Assembly: GCA_947167535.1 (NCBI GenBank)
Contig: CAMVIL010000009.1
Location: 1-13,695, forward strand
DNA length: 13,695 nucleotides
Reading direction: 5' to 3'
DNA from: an uncultured Ruminococcus sp.
Lineage (GTDB): Bacteria; Bacillota; Clostridia; Oscillospirales; Ruminococcaceae
The position numbers were made by a program, and so were the translations under genes. The notes beneath the pieces are model-generated. The model ran no database searches, was not told the DNA's origin, and worked only from the letters and a program-made list of their open reading frames with translations. This document shows positions 6,415 to 13,622 of the stretch, piece after piece. Position 1 is the first letter of the stretch. Each line of letters starts with the position of its first letter.

Positions 6415-8814
6415 TTAGGCCAACTCCGCGATGGTCACGCCGTCCTCGCCCTCGCCGTAGAGTCCTCGCCTCGACGACTTCACACTCGGATGACGTTTAA
6501 GATGCTGCCGTACGGCATTTTTCAGCACACCCGTGCCAACGCCGTGGATAATAGTTACTACCGACACGCCCGAAAGCACCGCCTGATCGATGAAGCTGTC
6601 CATCTCGTAGATGCCCTCGTCGCAGGTGTACCCGCGAATGTCAAGCTCGCGGCTGACTTTGCGGGTGGCGCGGCTCTCGACGCCGCGGTGGGTGACGTGG
6701 CCGCTTTTCTTCTTTGCGCTCTGCTTGTCGGGCTTGCTCTCGTCCAGCTTGAGTCTGCTGACTGCCACCTTTGTCTTCATCGCACCCATCTGCACAAAGC
6801 ACATACCCTTGCTGTCGGGCTCTGCCGAGACAACAGCCTTGCGCCCCGAGTCGATGAGGATAACGTGGTCGCCCTTTTTGAGCGGGCGGGGGAGTACATA
6901 CTCCTCGGTGCTCTCGCTGACGGGGTTCGCCTCTAAGTACAGCTTGTTGACCGTCTGTTTCTGACGGTGCCGCGCATCGATGGCCTTGTTGGTGAAGTTT
7001 TTCTGCTCCTTCTGTTTTCTCAGCTCGTCCAGTTCGTCGATGAGCTCCTGAGACTGCTTCTCCACGCTGCGGACAAGTGCCGCCGCCTCGCGCCTAGCCT
7101 TTTCAAGTTCAGCCTCGCGGTCTTTGTTGAGGCGCTTACGCTCCTCTGCAAGCTCGTTGCGGAGCCGTTCCGCTTCCGCTCTGTACTGCTCTGCCTCTGC
7201 CGACTTTTGCTCAAACTGCTCACGCTCGGCTTCGAGGCGCTCCAGTATGTCCTCAAAGCGGCGGTTCTCCTCGCCCACCAGCGACTGTGCCTTGACGATA
7301 ATGTCCTCGGGCACGCCCAGCTGGCGGGAGATAGCGAATGCGTTGGACTTACCGGGGGTGCCGATTATCAGCCGGTATGTGGGCGACAGCTTCTCCACAT
7401 CAAACTCACAGGAAGCGTTCTCCACGCCATCGGTGTCCAGCGCGTACATTTTCAGCTCCTGATAGTGGGTGGTGGTGATGGTGCTGGCGCCCTGAGCTTT
7501 CAGCCGCTCGATTATCGATACGGCGAGCGCCGCGCCCTCTGCAGGGTCGGTACCGGAGCCCAGCTCGTCCATCAGCACTAAGCTGTTGCCGTCGGCTTTC
7601 TTGAGGATCCTAACCACGCCCGACATATGCGCCGAGAATGTCGAGAGGTCGTTCTCGATGGACTGCGAGTCGCCGATATTCACAAGTATGTTTTTATAGA
7701 CGGAAATATGACTGCCGTCGGCGGCGGGGATAAGCATTCCGCACATGGTCATCAGCGTCAGCAGACCGACGGTTTTCAGCAGCACTGTCTTACCGCCCGT
7801 GTTGGGACCCGTTATGATGAGCGTCTCGAAATCCTCGCCGAGGGTGAGGCTGATCGGCACGATCTTGTTCTTGTCAATGAGCGGGTGCCGCGCTTTTTTG
7901 AGTATGATGCGCCTGTCGTCGTCGATCTCCGGCTCGCAGGCAGACATTGCCGCCGCGAGGTTTGACTTTGCAAAGTAAAGGTCGAGCTGCACCGCCGCGT
8001 CGTATCCCGAGCGCAGCTGCTCAGCGATCCCTGTGACCTCGGCGGAGAATGCCTTGATAATACGGTTGATCTCTTCCAGCTCGCGGCCTTCGAGTATCTT
8101 GATGTCGTTGTTGGCTTCCACCACCGCCGCAGGCTCGATGAAAAGCGTAGAGCCGGTGGACGATGTGTCGTGTACGAAGCCCTGCACCTGACCCTTGTGC
8201 TCGCTCTTGACGGGGAGAACGTAGCGGCCGTCGCGCATGGTGATGATGTTCTCCTGCAGGTACTTGTTGACGCTCTGGGACTTTACCATCTTCTCGAGGG
8301 TGTCGCGTATCTTCAGTCCGCACTGCGCTATCTTGCGGCGGATAGACGCCAGCTCGTGGCTCGCGTCGTCGGCGAGTTCGTTCTCGTCGATGATTGACAC
8401 GTCCAGCTTGTTCTCCAGATACTTGTTCGGGAACAGGCTCTCGAAGAGGTAGTCCAGCTCGGGACGCTTTTCCTCGCACTTGTCGTACCAGTCGCACAGC
8501 CCGTTGATCTGAGTGAGTAGCCTGCGTATGGAGATGAGCTCCGCGAGTGACAGTATCGCTCCCGACTCCGCGCGTTTGAGCGCCTGAGCACAGCCGTCCA
8601 TTCCATAGAACATCGGCGTGCCGTAGCGCGATGACATATCCAGCGCCGCCGAGGTCTTTGCCACCTCGCGCTTGACGTTGAACAGGTCGGTCGAAGGTTT
8701 TTGCGCCAGAGCCAGCTTCTTTGCCGCCTCGCTGACGCATTTTTCCGAGAGCATTTTAAGTATCTTAGGCAGCTCCAGCGCCTCTATGTATTGTTCAGTG
8801 TATTCGTTTTTCAT
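6415..8814 (-). CDS. mutS2: Endonuclease MutS2 (MutS-like ATPase with Smr domain)
   Basis: MutS2 proteins are ATPases linked to suppression of recombination and, in Bacillus subtilis, to splitting collided ribosomes. The 799-residue chain has the N-terminal core and clamp helices (1-325), and an ATPase with Walker A GPNTGGKT (336-343), STFSAHMS (391-398) and Walker B LVLMDELGSGTDP (412-424). A long charged coiled coil covers about 515-610 and a small beta domain about 645-690. A basic linker leads to the C-terminal Smr nuclease-like domain (723-799) with LDIRG (724-728) and HGVGTG (757-762). Length and order are normal and all key motifs are intact. GAGGAAAG lies 4 bases before the ATG and overlaps the recO stop codon. 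Confidence 0.97.
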   Translation of the reverse strand: MKNEYTEQYIEALELPKILKMLSEKCVSEAAKKLALAQKPSTDLFNVKREVAKTSAALDMSSRYGTPMFYGMDGCAQALKRAESGAILSLAELISIRRLLTQINGLCDWYDKCEEKRPELDYLFESLFPNKYLENKLDVSIIDENELADDASHELASIRRKIAQCGLKIRDTLEKMVKSQSVNKYLQENIITMRDGRYVLPVKSEHKGQVQGFVHDTSSTGSTLFIEPAAVVEANNDIKILEGRELEEINRIIKAFSAEVTGIAEQLRSGYDAAVQLDLYFAKSNLAAAMSACEPEIDDDRRIILKKARHPLIDKNKIVPISLTLGEDFETLIITGPNTGGKTVLLKTVGLLTLMTMCGMLIPAADGSHISVYKNILVNIGDSQSIENDLSTFSAHMSGVVRILKKADGNSLVLMDELGSGTDPAEGAALAVSIIERLKAQGASTITTTHYQELKMYALDTDGVENASCEFDVEKLSPTYRLIIGTPGKSNAFAISRQLGVPEDIIVKAQSLVGEENRRFEDILERLEAEREQFEQKSAEAEQYRAEAERLRNELAEERKRLNKDREAELEKARREAAALVRSVEKQSQELIDELDELRKQKEQKNFTNKAIDARHRQKQTVNKLYLEANPVSESTEEYVLPRPLKKGDHVILIDSGRKAVVSAEPDSKGMCFVQMGAMKTKVAVSRLKLDESKPDKQSAKKKSGHVTHRGVESRATRKVSRELDIRGYTCDEGIYEMDSFIDQAVLSGVSVVTIIHGVGTGVLKNAVRQHLKRHPSVKSSRRGLYGEGEDGVTIAELA

Positions 8815-8824
8815 TTATCTTTCC

Positions 8825-9613
8825 TCATAAAAGCTTGTAGAATCTCAGCGTATCAAATCGTTTTCCGAACTGATACCTGATGTAGTTTTCGCAAAATGTG
8901 TTGAGTCTTACAAGGTAGCGTTCGCTTAGCCGAAAGCTGAACAGTCTGTCGAACTCTACCAGCGCTATGAACCTCACGGTGTAGAGCATGGTAGCGTCCA
9001 GCTCGGCGGTGAAGCGGTCGTCGTCGGGGTTCTCCGTCTGAACGGAGGTGATGCCCTCGCCGGTCTCGGCACAGGCAGAGCAGGTCAGCTGTCCCGTCCG
9101 CATATTGAGATACATCAGCTCGTCCTCCGCCTTGTAGCAGATATGGCAGCCGATAAGATCAGGACGGTAGCCCGTTTCGCAGGCGAGTCTCAGCTCGAAA
9201 ATAGCCCTCAGCAGTTCGACATCGCGCTCTCCCTTGTCGAGAAAGTGGAGGGTGTTGAGGGTGAGTCGGAGTATCTCTTCGGCGTTCTCGGCGCTTTCGC
9301 AGGCATATCTTAGCAGATCGGAGAAGTAGCAGGCGAGGGCGAGCTTTTTAGCGTCGAGGCGTATCTCGTAGAACATTCTGATGGGCTCGCTGCTGTTGTA
9401 GTAGTAGTGGGTGACGTTTTTGGCGTCCCGCTTTTCCTCCAGCGAAAACTCGGCATAACAAAAAAGCTGCGTGGAGGAAACGCTCTTCTTGCTCTTTCTG
9501 CCCCCGCGCACGTAGACGCTTATACAGCCAAGCTCAGCGGTGAGGATAGTCACCGCCTTGCCTGTCTCGCCCGAATCTCTTTCGGAGATAACAAGACCCT
9601 TTATAGTAAGCAA
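8825..9613 (-). CDS. recO: DNA repair protein RecO
   Basis: Recombination mediator that helps load RecA on gaps coated with single-strand binding protein, acting with RecR. The 262-residue protein begins MLTIKGLVIS with the OB-fold region (1-80, including GETGKAVTILT and VRGGRKSKK). The helical domain follows, with a zinc knuckle of four cysteines, CHIC (156-159) and CSAC (178-181). The initiator is TTG: an in-frame TGA lies three codons upstream and the protein aligns with other RecO proteins from this residue. The ribosome site GGAAGGA is 12 bases upstream, longer than ideal, inside the end of the yqzL-like gene. Weak start plus long spacing may keep expression low. Confidence 0.95.
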   Translation of the reverse strand: MLTIKGLVISERDSGETGKAVTILTAELGCISVYVRGGRKSKKSVSSTQLFCYAEFSLEEKRDAKNVTHYYYNSSEPIRMFYEIRLDAKKLALACYFSDLLRYACESAENAEEILRLTLNTLHFLDKGERDVELLRAIFELRLACETGYRPDLIGCHICYKAEDELMYLNMRTGQLTCSACAETGEGITSVQTENPDDDRFTAELDATMLYTVRFIALVEFDRLFSFRLSERYLVRLNTFCENYIRYQFGKRFDTLRFYKLL

Positions 9614-9622
9614 TTATTTCAC

Positions 9623-9742
9623 TTATCCTTCCGCGTCGGCAAGGTCATCCGCTCGCTTTACGGACTCCGCGTATCTCAGATAGTCGGAGACCGCTCCGGT
9701 TCTGACAATCTCCTGCCAGTAGCTTTCGGTGCTGCTGTTCAT
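9623..9742 (-). CDS. yqzL: YqzL-like small protein (39 aa)
   Basis: A tiny gene between era and recO, the position held by yqzL in Bacillus subtilis. The product is MNSSTESYWQ...ADDLADAEG. Its centre carries the spacing pattern I recall from YqzL proteins: Trp9, then TG at 15-16, a Val/Ile at 18, and YL at 21-22 followed by an aromatic (W-x5-TG-x-V-x2-YL-x-Y). The tail is acidic. AAAGGAG lies 11 bases before the ATG. The stop is 9 bases before the recO TTG, and the last codons contain the recO ribosome site. The function of YqzL is not established. Identification rests on synteny plus the short motif from memory. Confidence 0.72.
   Translation of the reverse strand: MNSSTESYWQEIVRTGAVSDYLRYAESVKRADDLADAEG
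9626..9632 (-). promoter_or_regulatory. Ribosome binding site for the recO TTG start
   Basis: GGAAGGA on the minus strand, 12 bases before TTG at 9613 and embedded in the last codons of the yqzL-like gene. The distance is longer than the usual 5-9 bases, so recO may be partly coupled to translation of the small gene. Confidence 0.55.
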
Positions 9743-9808
9743 TATGTTCCACGCTCCTTTCGGTGATACTACTATTATCCCGAAAATCGCGCGGATTATT
9801 ACAGCTTT

Positions 9809-10705
9809 TTACGACAATCCGAAATTCTTTATCAGCGCTTCCTTATTTCTCCAGCCTTCCTTGACCTTTACCCAGATGTCAAGGTTCACTTTTATCTCAA
9901 AAAACTGCTCCAGATCAGCTCTCGCTTCACTGCCGATCTTGCGAAGCATCGCACCCCGCTTGCCGATGACGATGCCCTTGTGGGACTCGCGCTCGCAGTA
10001 TATCGTTGCGGCAATGTCCAGTATCGGCTCGCCCGAAGCCGTGTCACGCTCGTCAAGATTCTCGATGGTCACCGCGATGCCGTGGGGCACTTCCTCGTTG
10101 AGACAGTTGAGCGCCTTCTCGCGGATCATCTCCGCCATCAGCACCTTCTCGGGCTGGTCGGTGAAGCTGTCGTCGGGGAAGTAGTGGGGACCCTCCTGCG
10201 CCTTCGATGTGATGTACTCCATGATGATGTCCAGCCCCTCGCCGTTCAGCACGCTGATGGGGATGACTTCCTCAAAGTCGGCGATCTCGGAATACTCCGC
10301 GATGCGCTCCAGCAGCGCTTCTTTGGTGAGCAGGTCTGTCTTGTTCAGCACCAGTGCAACGTGGGTGCGGCTCTTGAACGCCGCCGCCAGCTCCCGCTCC
10401 GCGTCGGAGAGCTTCTTGCCGCAGTCGCAGACGAGAAGTGCTACCTCAGCGTCGTCCTCGGCGTCGCTGACCGTCTTCATCATGTGCTCGCCCAGCTTGT
10501 TCTTGGCGCGGTGCTTGCCGGGGGTGTCGATGAACACGTACTGCGTCTCGTCTTTAGTCAGTACGCCCGTGATGCGGGTGCGGGTAGTCTGGGGCTTTGC
10601 GGAGACCGCCGCTATCTTCTCGCCGACCAGCGCATTGAGCAGCGAGGACTTGCCGACGTTAGGTCTGCCGACTATCGTTACAAATACATTCTTTGAGTTT
10701 TCCAT
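9809..10705 (-). CDS. era: GTPase Era
   Basis: Essential GTPase that binds the 3' end of 16S rRNA and helps 30S subunit assembly. The 298-residue protein has the G domain motifs GRPNVGKS (13-20), TTRTRITG (40-47, switch I), DTPGKH (60-65), NKTD (121-124) and SVLNG (151-155). The C-terminal KH domain carries GKRG at 248-251 within IVIGKRGAMLRKIG. Length is normal for Era. A purine-rich site (GGAAGGAAAG) lies 3 bases before the ATG. It follows the DUF218 gene after 57 bp and precedes the yqzL-like gene by 66 bp. The SVLNG form of the G5 motif, where SA is common, is a minor variant. Confidence 0.97.
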   Translation of the reverse strand: MENSKNVFVTIVGRPNVGKSSLLNALVGEKIAAVSAKPQTTRTRITGVLTKDETQYVFIDTPGKHRAKNKLGEHMMKTVSDAEDDAEVALLVCDCGKKLSDAERELAAAFKSRTHVALVLNKTDLLTKEALLERIAEYSEIADFEEVIPISVLNGEGLDIIMEYITSKAQEGPHYFPDDSFTDQPEKVLMAEMIREKALNCLNEEVPHGIAVTIENLDERDTASGEPILDIAATIYCERESHKGIVIGKRGAMLRKIGSEARADLEQFFEIKVNLDIWVKVKEGWRNKEALIKNFGLS

Positions 10706-10723
10706 ATTCTTTCCTTCCGTTAT

Positions 10724-10736
10724 GCAGCTTTGCTGC
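10724..10736. other. Short hairpin in the leader before era
   Basis: GCAGC and GCTGC form a 5-bp stem with a 3-base loop in the 57-bp gap between the DUF218 gene and era. There is no T-tract on either side, so it is not a terminator. It could act in RNA processing or be incidental. Confidence 0.25.
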
Positions 10737-10762
10737 GTGTCCTGTATTTTAAAGTTCGTGAG

Positions 10763-11530
10763 TTATCTTCCCAGGATGTAGAAATGCGTCAGCCCGAACC
10801 ACTCGCGCACCCAGTAGGTGGGGATAAAGCGAAACTCGGTGTCGGCGGAGTAGGCGGTCACACGCTTGGCGCCGTTCTTCTTCGCGATGAGCGAGGCGCG
10901 GTACTGGTGGTAGCCGTCGGTGACGATGGTGATGTCACGCCCCAGCCCCAGCTCGTCGGTGATGTCGAAGCTGAATTTTATGTTCTCGGCAGTCGAGGTG
11001 GACTTGTCCTCCATGATTATACGGCTGCCGGCGATACCGTGGTCGGTGAGGTAGCGCCGCATGGCTTCCGCCTCGCTGATCTTTTCGTTCCTGCCCTGTC
11101 CGCCCGACACTACGCACATAACGTCGGGGTGAGCCTTCATTGCTTCCACCGCCGCGTCGCCCCGCCTGCGGAGCATTTTAGTGGGGTATGTGCCCTTGAC
11201 CTTGCAGCCCAGCACGATGAGAAGCTCAGGCTCGTCAGGCTCGTTTTTTTGCTGACTGTACATTTTTATGGACAGTACCACAGCATACACAACACAGACC
11301 GCCATTATAACGCCCAGTGCGGCAAGCAGGGCGATACCTGCCTTGTGCCCCGCCAGCCTGCCGATGATCTTTCCCGCCTGCGACGAGAATACCGTGAGTA
11401 TAATAAGCAGACCGCAGAACAACAGAGCGGCGACATTTCCTATGTTGAATACAGGGAATGCCGCCCAAAAAAGCCCCGAGAGTATGATCTCGGCAGCCAC
11501 TATGACCGATTTAATGATCGTTGTTTTCAT
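10763..11530 (-). CDS. DUF218 / SanA-YdcF-ElyC-type membrane protein
   Basis: A 255-residue protein with three predicted membrane segments (about 4-24, 30-50 and 65-88) and a C-terminal DUF218 domain (about 101-250). Recognisable parts are LLIVLGCKV (103-111), TKMLRRRGDAAVEAM (117-131), VVSGGQGRNEKISEAEAM (140-157), EDKSTSTAENI (174-184) and TDGYHQYRA (204-212). Members of this family (SanA, ElyC, YdcF) are tied to envelope integrity and, for ElyC, to undecaprenyl-linked lipid carrier use in Enterobacteria. The exact reaction is unsettled. GGGAGA lies 6 bases before the ATG. It sits 20 bp after dgkA, also an isoprenoid-lipid gene, in the place where Bacillus subtilis has cdd. Confidence 0.9.
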   Translation of the reverse strand: MKTTIIKSVIVAAEIILSGLFWAAFPVFNIGNVAALLFCGLLIILTVFSSQAGKIIGRLAGHKAGIALLAALGVIMAVCVVYAVVLSIKMYSQQKNEPDEPELLIVLGCKVKGTYPTKMLRRRGDAAVEAMKAHPDVMCVVSGGQGRNEKISEAEAMRRYLTDHGIAGSRIIMEDKSTSTAENIKFSFDITDELGLGRDITIVTDGYHQYRASLIAKKNGAKRVTAYSADTEFRFIPTYWVREWFGLTHFYILGR

Positions 11531-11550
11531 TTAATGTCTCCCTGTGAGCG

Positions 11551-12009
11551 CTAGTCTCTCTTCTTTAAAGGCGCACAAATAAAACCTATCCAGCATACGA
11601 TGGACAGAACAAATGCCGTCAGCATGAACATATGCCTGCCAAAATACGCAGCGATCTCCCTGATGACCGCCCCGTCAAAATACAGAGTGATCCCGACAGC
11701 TGCCGCCGCTATGGCAGTCAGCAGAACTCCGCCCGCCGCGGCGTCCTTTGCAAGACCCGCCAGCGTGGTGTGTTCGGGCGAGACAAAGTCCACCACCGCT
11801 TCTATTGCAGTGTTGACCGCCTCAGCGCCCGTCACCATTCCGATGACCGCGAAGACAGCGATCTTTTCGCCCCGCGTGAAGTCGTAAAACGGCATCAGCA
11901 GAAGAACGTAAAACGCCGCACAAAGATGCACGCGCATATTGCGTTCGCCGAGTATGCAGGCAATTATGCCCTTTGAAGCATATACAAATCCCCGAAGAAA
12001 TCTTATCAT
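11551..12009 (-). CDS. dgkA: Undecaprenol/diacylglycerol kinase (DgkA family)
   Basis: Small membrane kinase; Gram-positive members phosphorylate undecaprenol, feeding the lipid carrier pool for wall synthesis. Family residues are ERN...R (22-26), GAEAVNTAIE (61-70, Glu63, Asn66, Glu70) and AKDAAAGGVL (87-96). Membrane segments fall near 28-42, 49-67 and 91-111, as expected, plus a fourth near 126-146. At 152 residues it is longer than the roughly 120-residue standard because of this C-terminal hydrophobic addition. The ATG overlaps the ybeY stop as ATGA and I see no ribosome site before it, so translation is probably coupled to ybeY. Substrate choice between undecaprenol and diacylglycerol is inferred from the Gram-positive setting. 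Confidence 0.93.
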   Translation of the reverse strand: MIRFLRGFVYASKGIIACILGERNMRVHLCAAFYVLLLMPFYDFTRGEKIAVFAVIGMVTGAEAVNTAIEAVVDFVSPEHTTLAGLAKDAAAGGVLLTAIAAAAVGITLYFDGAVIREIAAYFGRHMFMLTAFVLSIVCWIGFICAPLKKRD

Positions 12010-12518
12010 TGATGCGAATGTTCGGAGATGACGAAAGTCTCGTCGCGGGAGATACCGAGCTGAGCGAGTATAGCCTCTTCCTTCTCACGCATTATGCGCT
12101 CCTGAAGGGAGCTCTCCTCGTGATCGTAGCCCAGCAGATGGAGCATCGAATGAACAGTGAGGAATCCTACCTCGCGCTCCAGCGAGTGACCGTACACCTG
12201 CGACTGCTTTTCAGCGGTCTCAAGCGAGATTACGATATCCCCGAGCTGAGCTGCTCCCGTATCGGGATCCTCATCGAACTCATCGTTTTCCCCGAGCGGG
12301 AAAGAGAGAACATCGGTAGATCTGTCGATGTCTCTGAACTCTTTGTTGAGCTTCTGTATCTCCTCATTGTTGACAAAGGATACGCTGACCTCTGCGTCTT
12401 CCTTGAATCCCTCAGATTCAAGTACCGCGTGGCAGCACTTGCGGATCAGTAATCTGATACCTACAGGTATCTTTACTTCCGTCTGTTTGTTCGTAATAAG
12501 TACCTTTACCTTACCCAT
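12006..12518 (-). CDS. ybeY: Endoribonuclease YbeY (rRNA maturation factor)
   Basis: Zinc-dependent RNase involved in 16S rRNA 3' end maturation and ribosome quality control. The 170-residue protein contains the metal-binding motif HSMLHLLGYDH with His123, His127 and His133, and the family segments FRDIDRSTDVLSFP (61-74) and LGDIVIS (92-98). I place the start at the ATG at 12518. The open frame reaches 12593, but the upstream part lies inside phoH and lacks conservation. This start overlaps the end of phoH by 8 bases. The nearest ribosome-site-like run (AAGGGG) is about 14 bases upstream, so coupling to phoH is likely. Confidence 0.96.
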   Translation of the reverse strand: MGKVKVLITNKQTEVKIPVGIRLLIRKCCHAVLESEGFKEDAEVSVSFVNNEEIQKLNKEFRDIDRSTDVLSFPLGENDEFDEDPDTGAAQLGDIVISLETAEKQSQVYGHSLEREVGFLTVHSMLHLLGYDHEESSLQERIMREKEEAILAQLGISRDETFVISEHSHQ

Positions 12519-13482
12519 TTTTGTGACCGCTTCCCCTTTCGTAGTATTTTTCGTAAGCCCTGATGATGTTCTGCACCAGCTTGTGGCGCACAACGTCTTT
12601 TTCAGTGAACCGATTGATCGAAATGTCGTCTATGTTTTTCAGCACCTTCATAGCCTCGATAAGTCCCGACCTGCGGGAGTCGGGCAGGTCTATCTGCGTG
12701 ACGTCGCCCGTGATGACTATTTTGGAGCCGAACCCGAGCCTCGTGAGGAACATCTTCATCTGCTCAGGAGTGGTGTTCTGTGCTTCGTCGAGTATTATAA
12801 AACTGTCGTCCAGCGTCCGTCCGCGCATATACGCAAGGGGCGCTACTTCTATGCACCCGCGTTCCTGCTGTCTGACAAAGTTCTCAGGCCCCAGCATCTC
12901 AAACAGCGCGTCGTACAGCGGTCTGAGGTAGGGGTCTACCTTGTTCTGCAGGTCGCCCGGCAGGAAGCCCAGCTTTTCGCCCGCCTCAACAGCGGGTCTG
13001 GTGAGGATTATCTTGTTGACCTCGTGCGCCCTAAACGCCTTGACCGCCATAGCCACCGCAAGATAAGTCTTGCCCGTTCCCGCAGGGCCTACGCCCAGAA
13101 CGACGGTGTTCTGACGGATAGCGTCAACGTATTTCTTCTGCCCGAGGGTCTTGGGCTTGATGACTCTGCCCTTGAGGGTGACGATTATGCCGTCGTCCGA
13201 GAGCTTCCCGATCTCGCCCTCCAGCCCCTCTCCTACGAGAGAGAAGACATAGTGAAGGTTCTGCTCGTTAATGCGCTCGCCCTTGCGGCAAAGCTCCAGA
13301 AGTGCGTCGACTGCTTTGGACGCTCTGTCGATGACCTCTTCCTCTCCGATGAGTTTGAGCCCGTCGCCGCGGGTAACGGCCGAGATACCGTATTCCTTCT
13401 CAAGGGCGTGTATATTATCATCAAAGCTTCCGAAGAGGCTCAGTAAATGCTCTGTCTCATCAACAGTTATGATCTTCTCCAT
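12511..13482 (-). CDS. phoH: PhoH-like ATPase (YbeZ type)
   Basis: P-loop NTPase of the PhoH family, commonly encoded beside ybeY and thought to work with it in RNA metabolism. The 323-residue protein has an N-terminal KH-like region (1-90) and GVGPAGTGKTYLA (130-142, Walker A). TRPAVEAGEKLGFLPGD (161-177) follows, then AYMRGRTL (217-224), SFIILDEAQN (227-236, Walker B) and VITGDVTQIDLP (256-267). Length is normal and motifs are intact. The start at 13482 has only a distant GGAG (about 14 bases), so initiation may be weak. It is the first gene after the promoter at 13554-13582. Confidence 0.96.
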   Translation of the reverse strand: MEKIITVDETEHLLSLFGSFDDNIHALEKEYGISAVTRGDGLKLIGEEEVIDRASKAVDALLELCRKGERINEQNLHYVFSLVGEGLEGEIGKLSDDGIIVTLKGRVIKPKTLGQKKYVDAIRQNTVVLGVGPAGTGKTYLAVAMAVKAFRAHEVNKIILTRPAVEAGEKLGFLPGDLQNKVDPYLRPLYDALFEMLGPENFVRQQERGCIEVAPLAYMRGRTLDDSFIILDEAQNTTPEQMKMFLTRLGFGSKIVITGDVTQIDLPDSRRSGLIEAMKVLKNIDDISINRFTEKDVVRHKLVQNIIRAYEKYYERGSGHKNG

Positions 13483-13553
13483 ATATTAAAAAATAACTCC
13501 GATCCTTGTACAGTTTATGGCTGCAACAGATATAATAATATCGCCACACAAAT

Positions 13554-13582
13554 AGTATACCACATTCTGAATTAAAATGCAA
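13554..13582 (-). promoter_or_regulatory. Extended -10 promoter for the phoH-to-mutS2 cluster
   Basis: On the minus strand TATACT (13559-13554) is preceded by TG one base upstream, an extended -10. A weak -35, TTGCAT (13582-13577), lies at a 17-base spacer. Transcription should start near 13547, about 65 bases before the phoH ATG. The surrounding 13483-13622 stretch is strongly AT-rich and holds no gene that I can see. Confidence 0.65.
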
Positions 13583-13622
13583 GAAAAATCAAAATTTTTT
13601 TGTGAATTTTTATCTAATTGTA

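Noticed and set aside
9980..11554. Long rightward open frames opposite era and the DUF218 gene
   Set aside because: Era and DUF218 motifs fill the leftward frames, and the rightward peptides are motif-free.
12328..13446. A 372-codon rightward open frame opposite phoH and ybeY
   Set aside because: Both leftward genes are unmistakable by motif. The rightward frame has no motif, crosses the junction of two real genes, and fits a codon-bias shadow.
13590..13615. Possible terminator between the edge gene and phoH
   Set aside because: The A/T arms are short and mismatched with no G-C pairs to hold a stem, so I do not call it.
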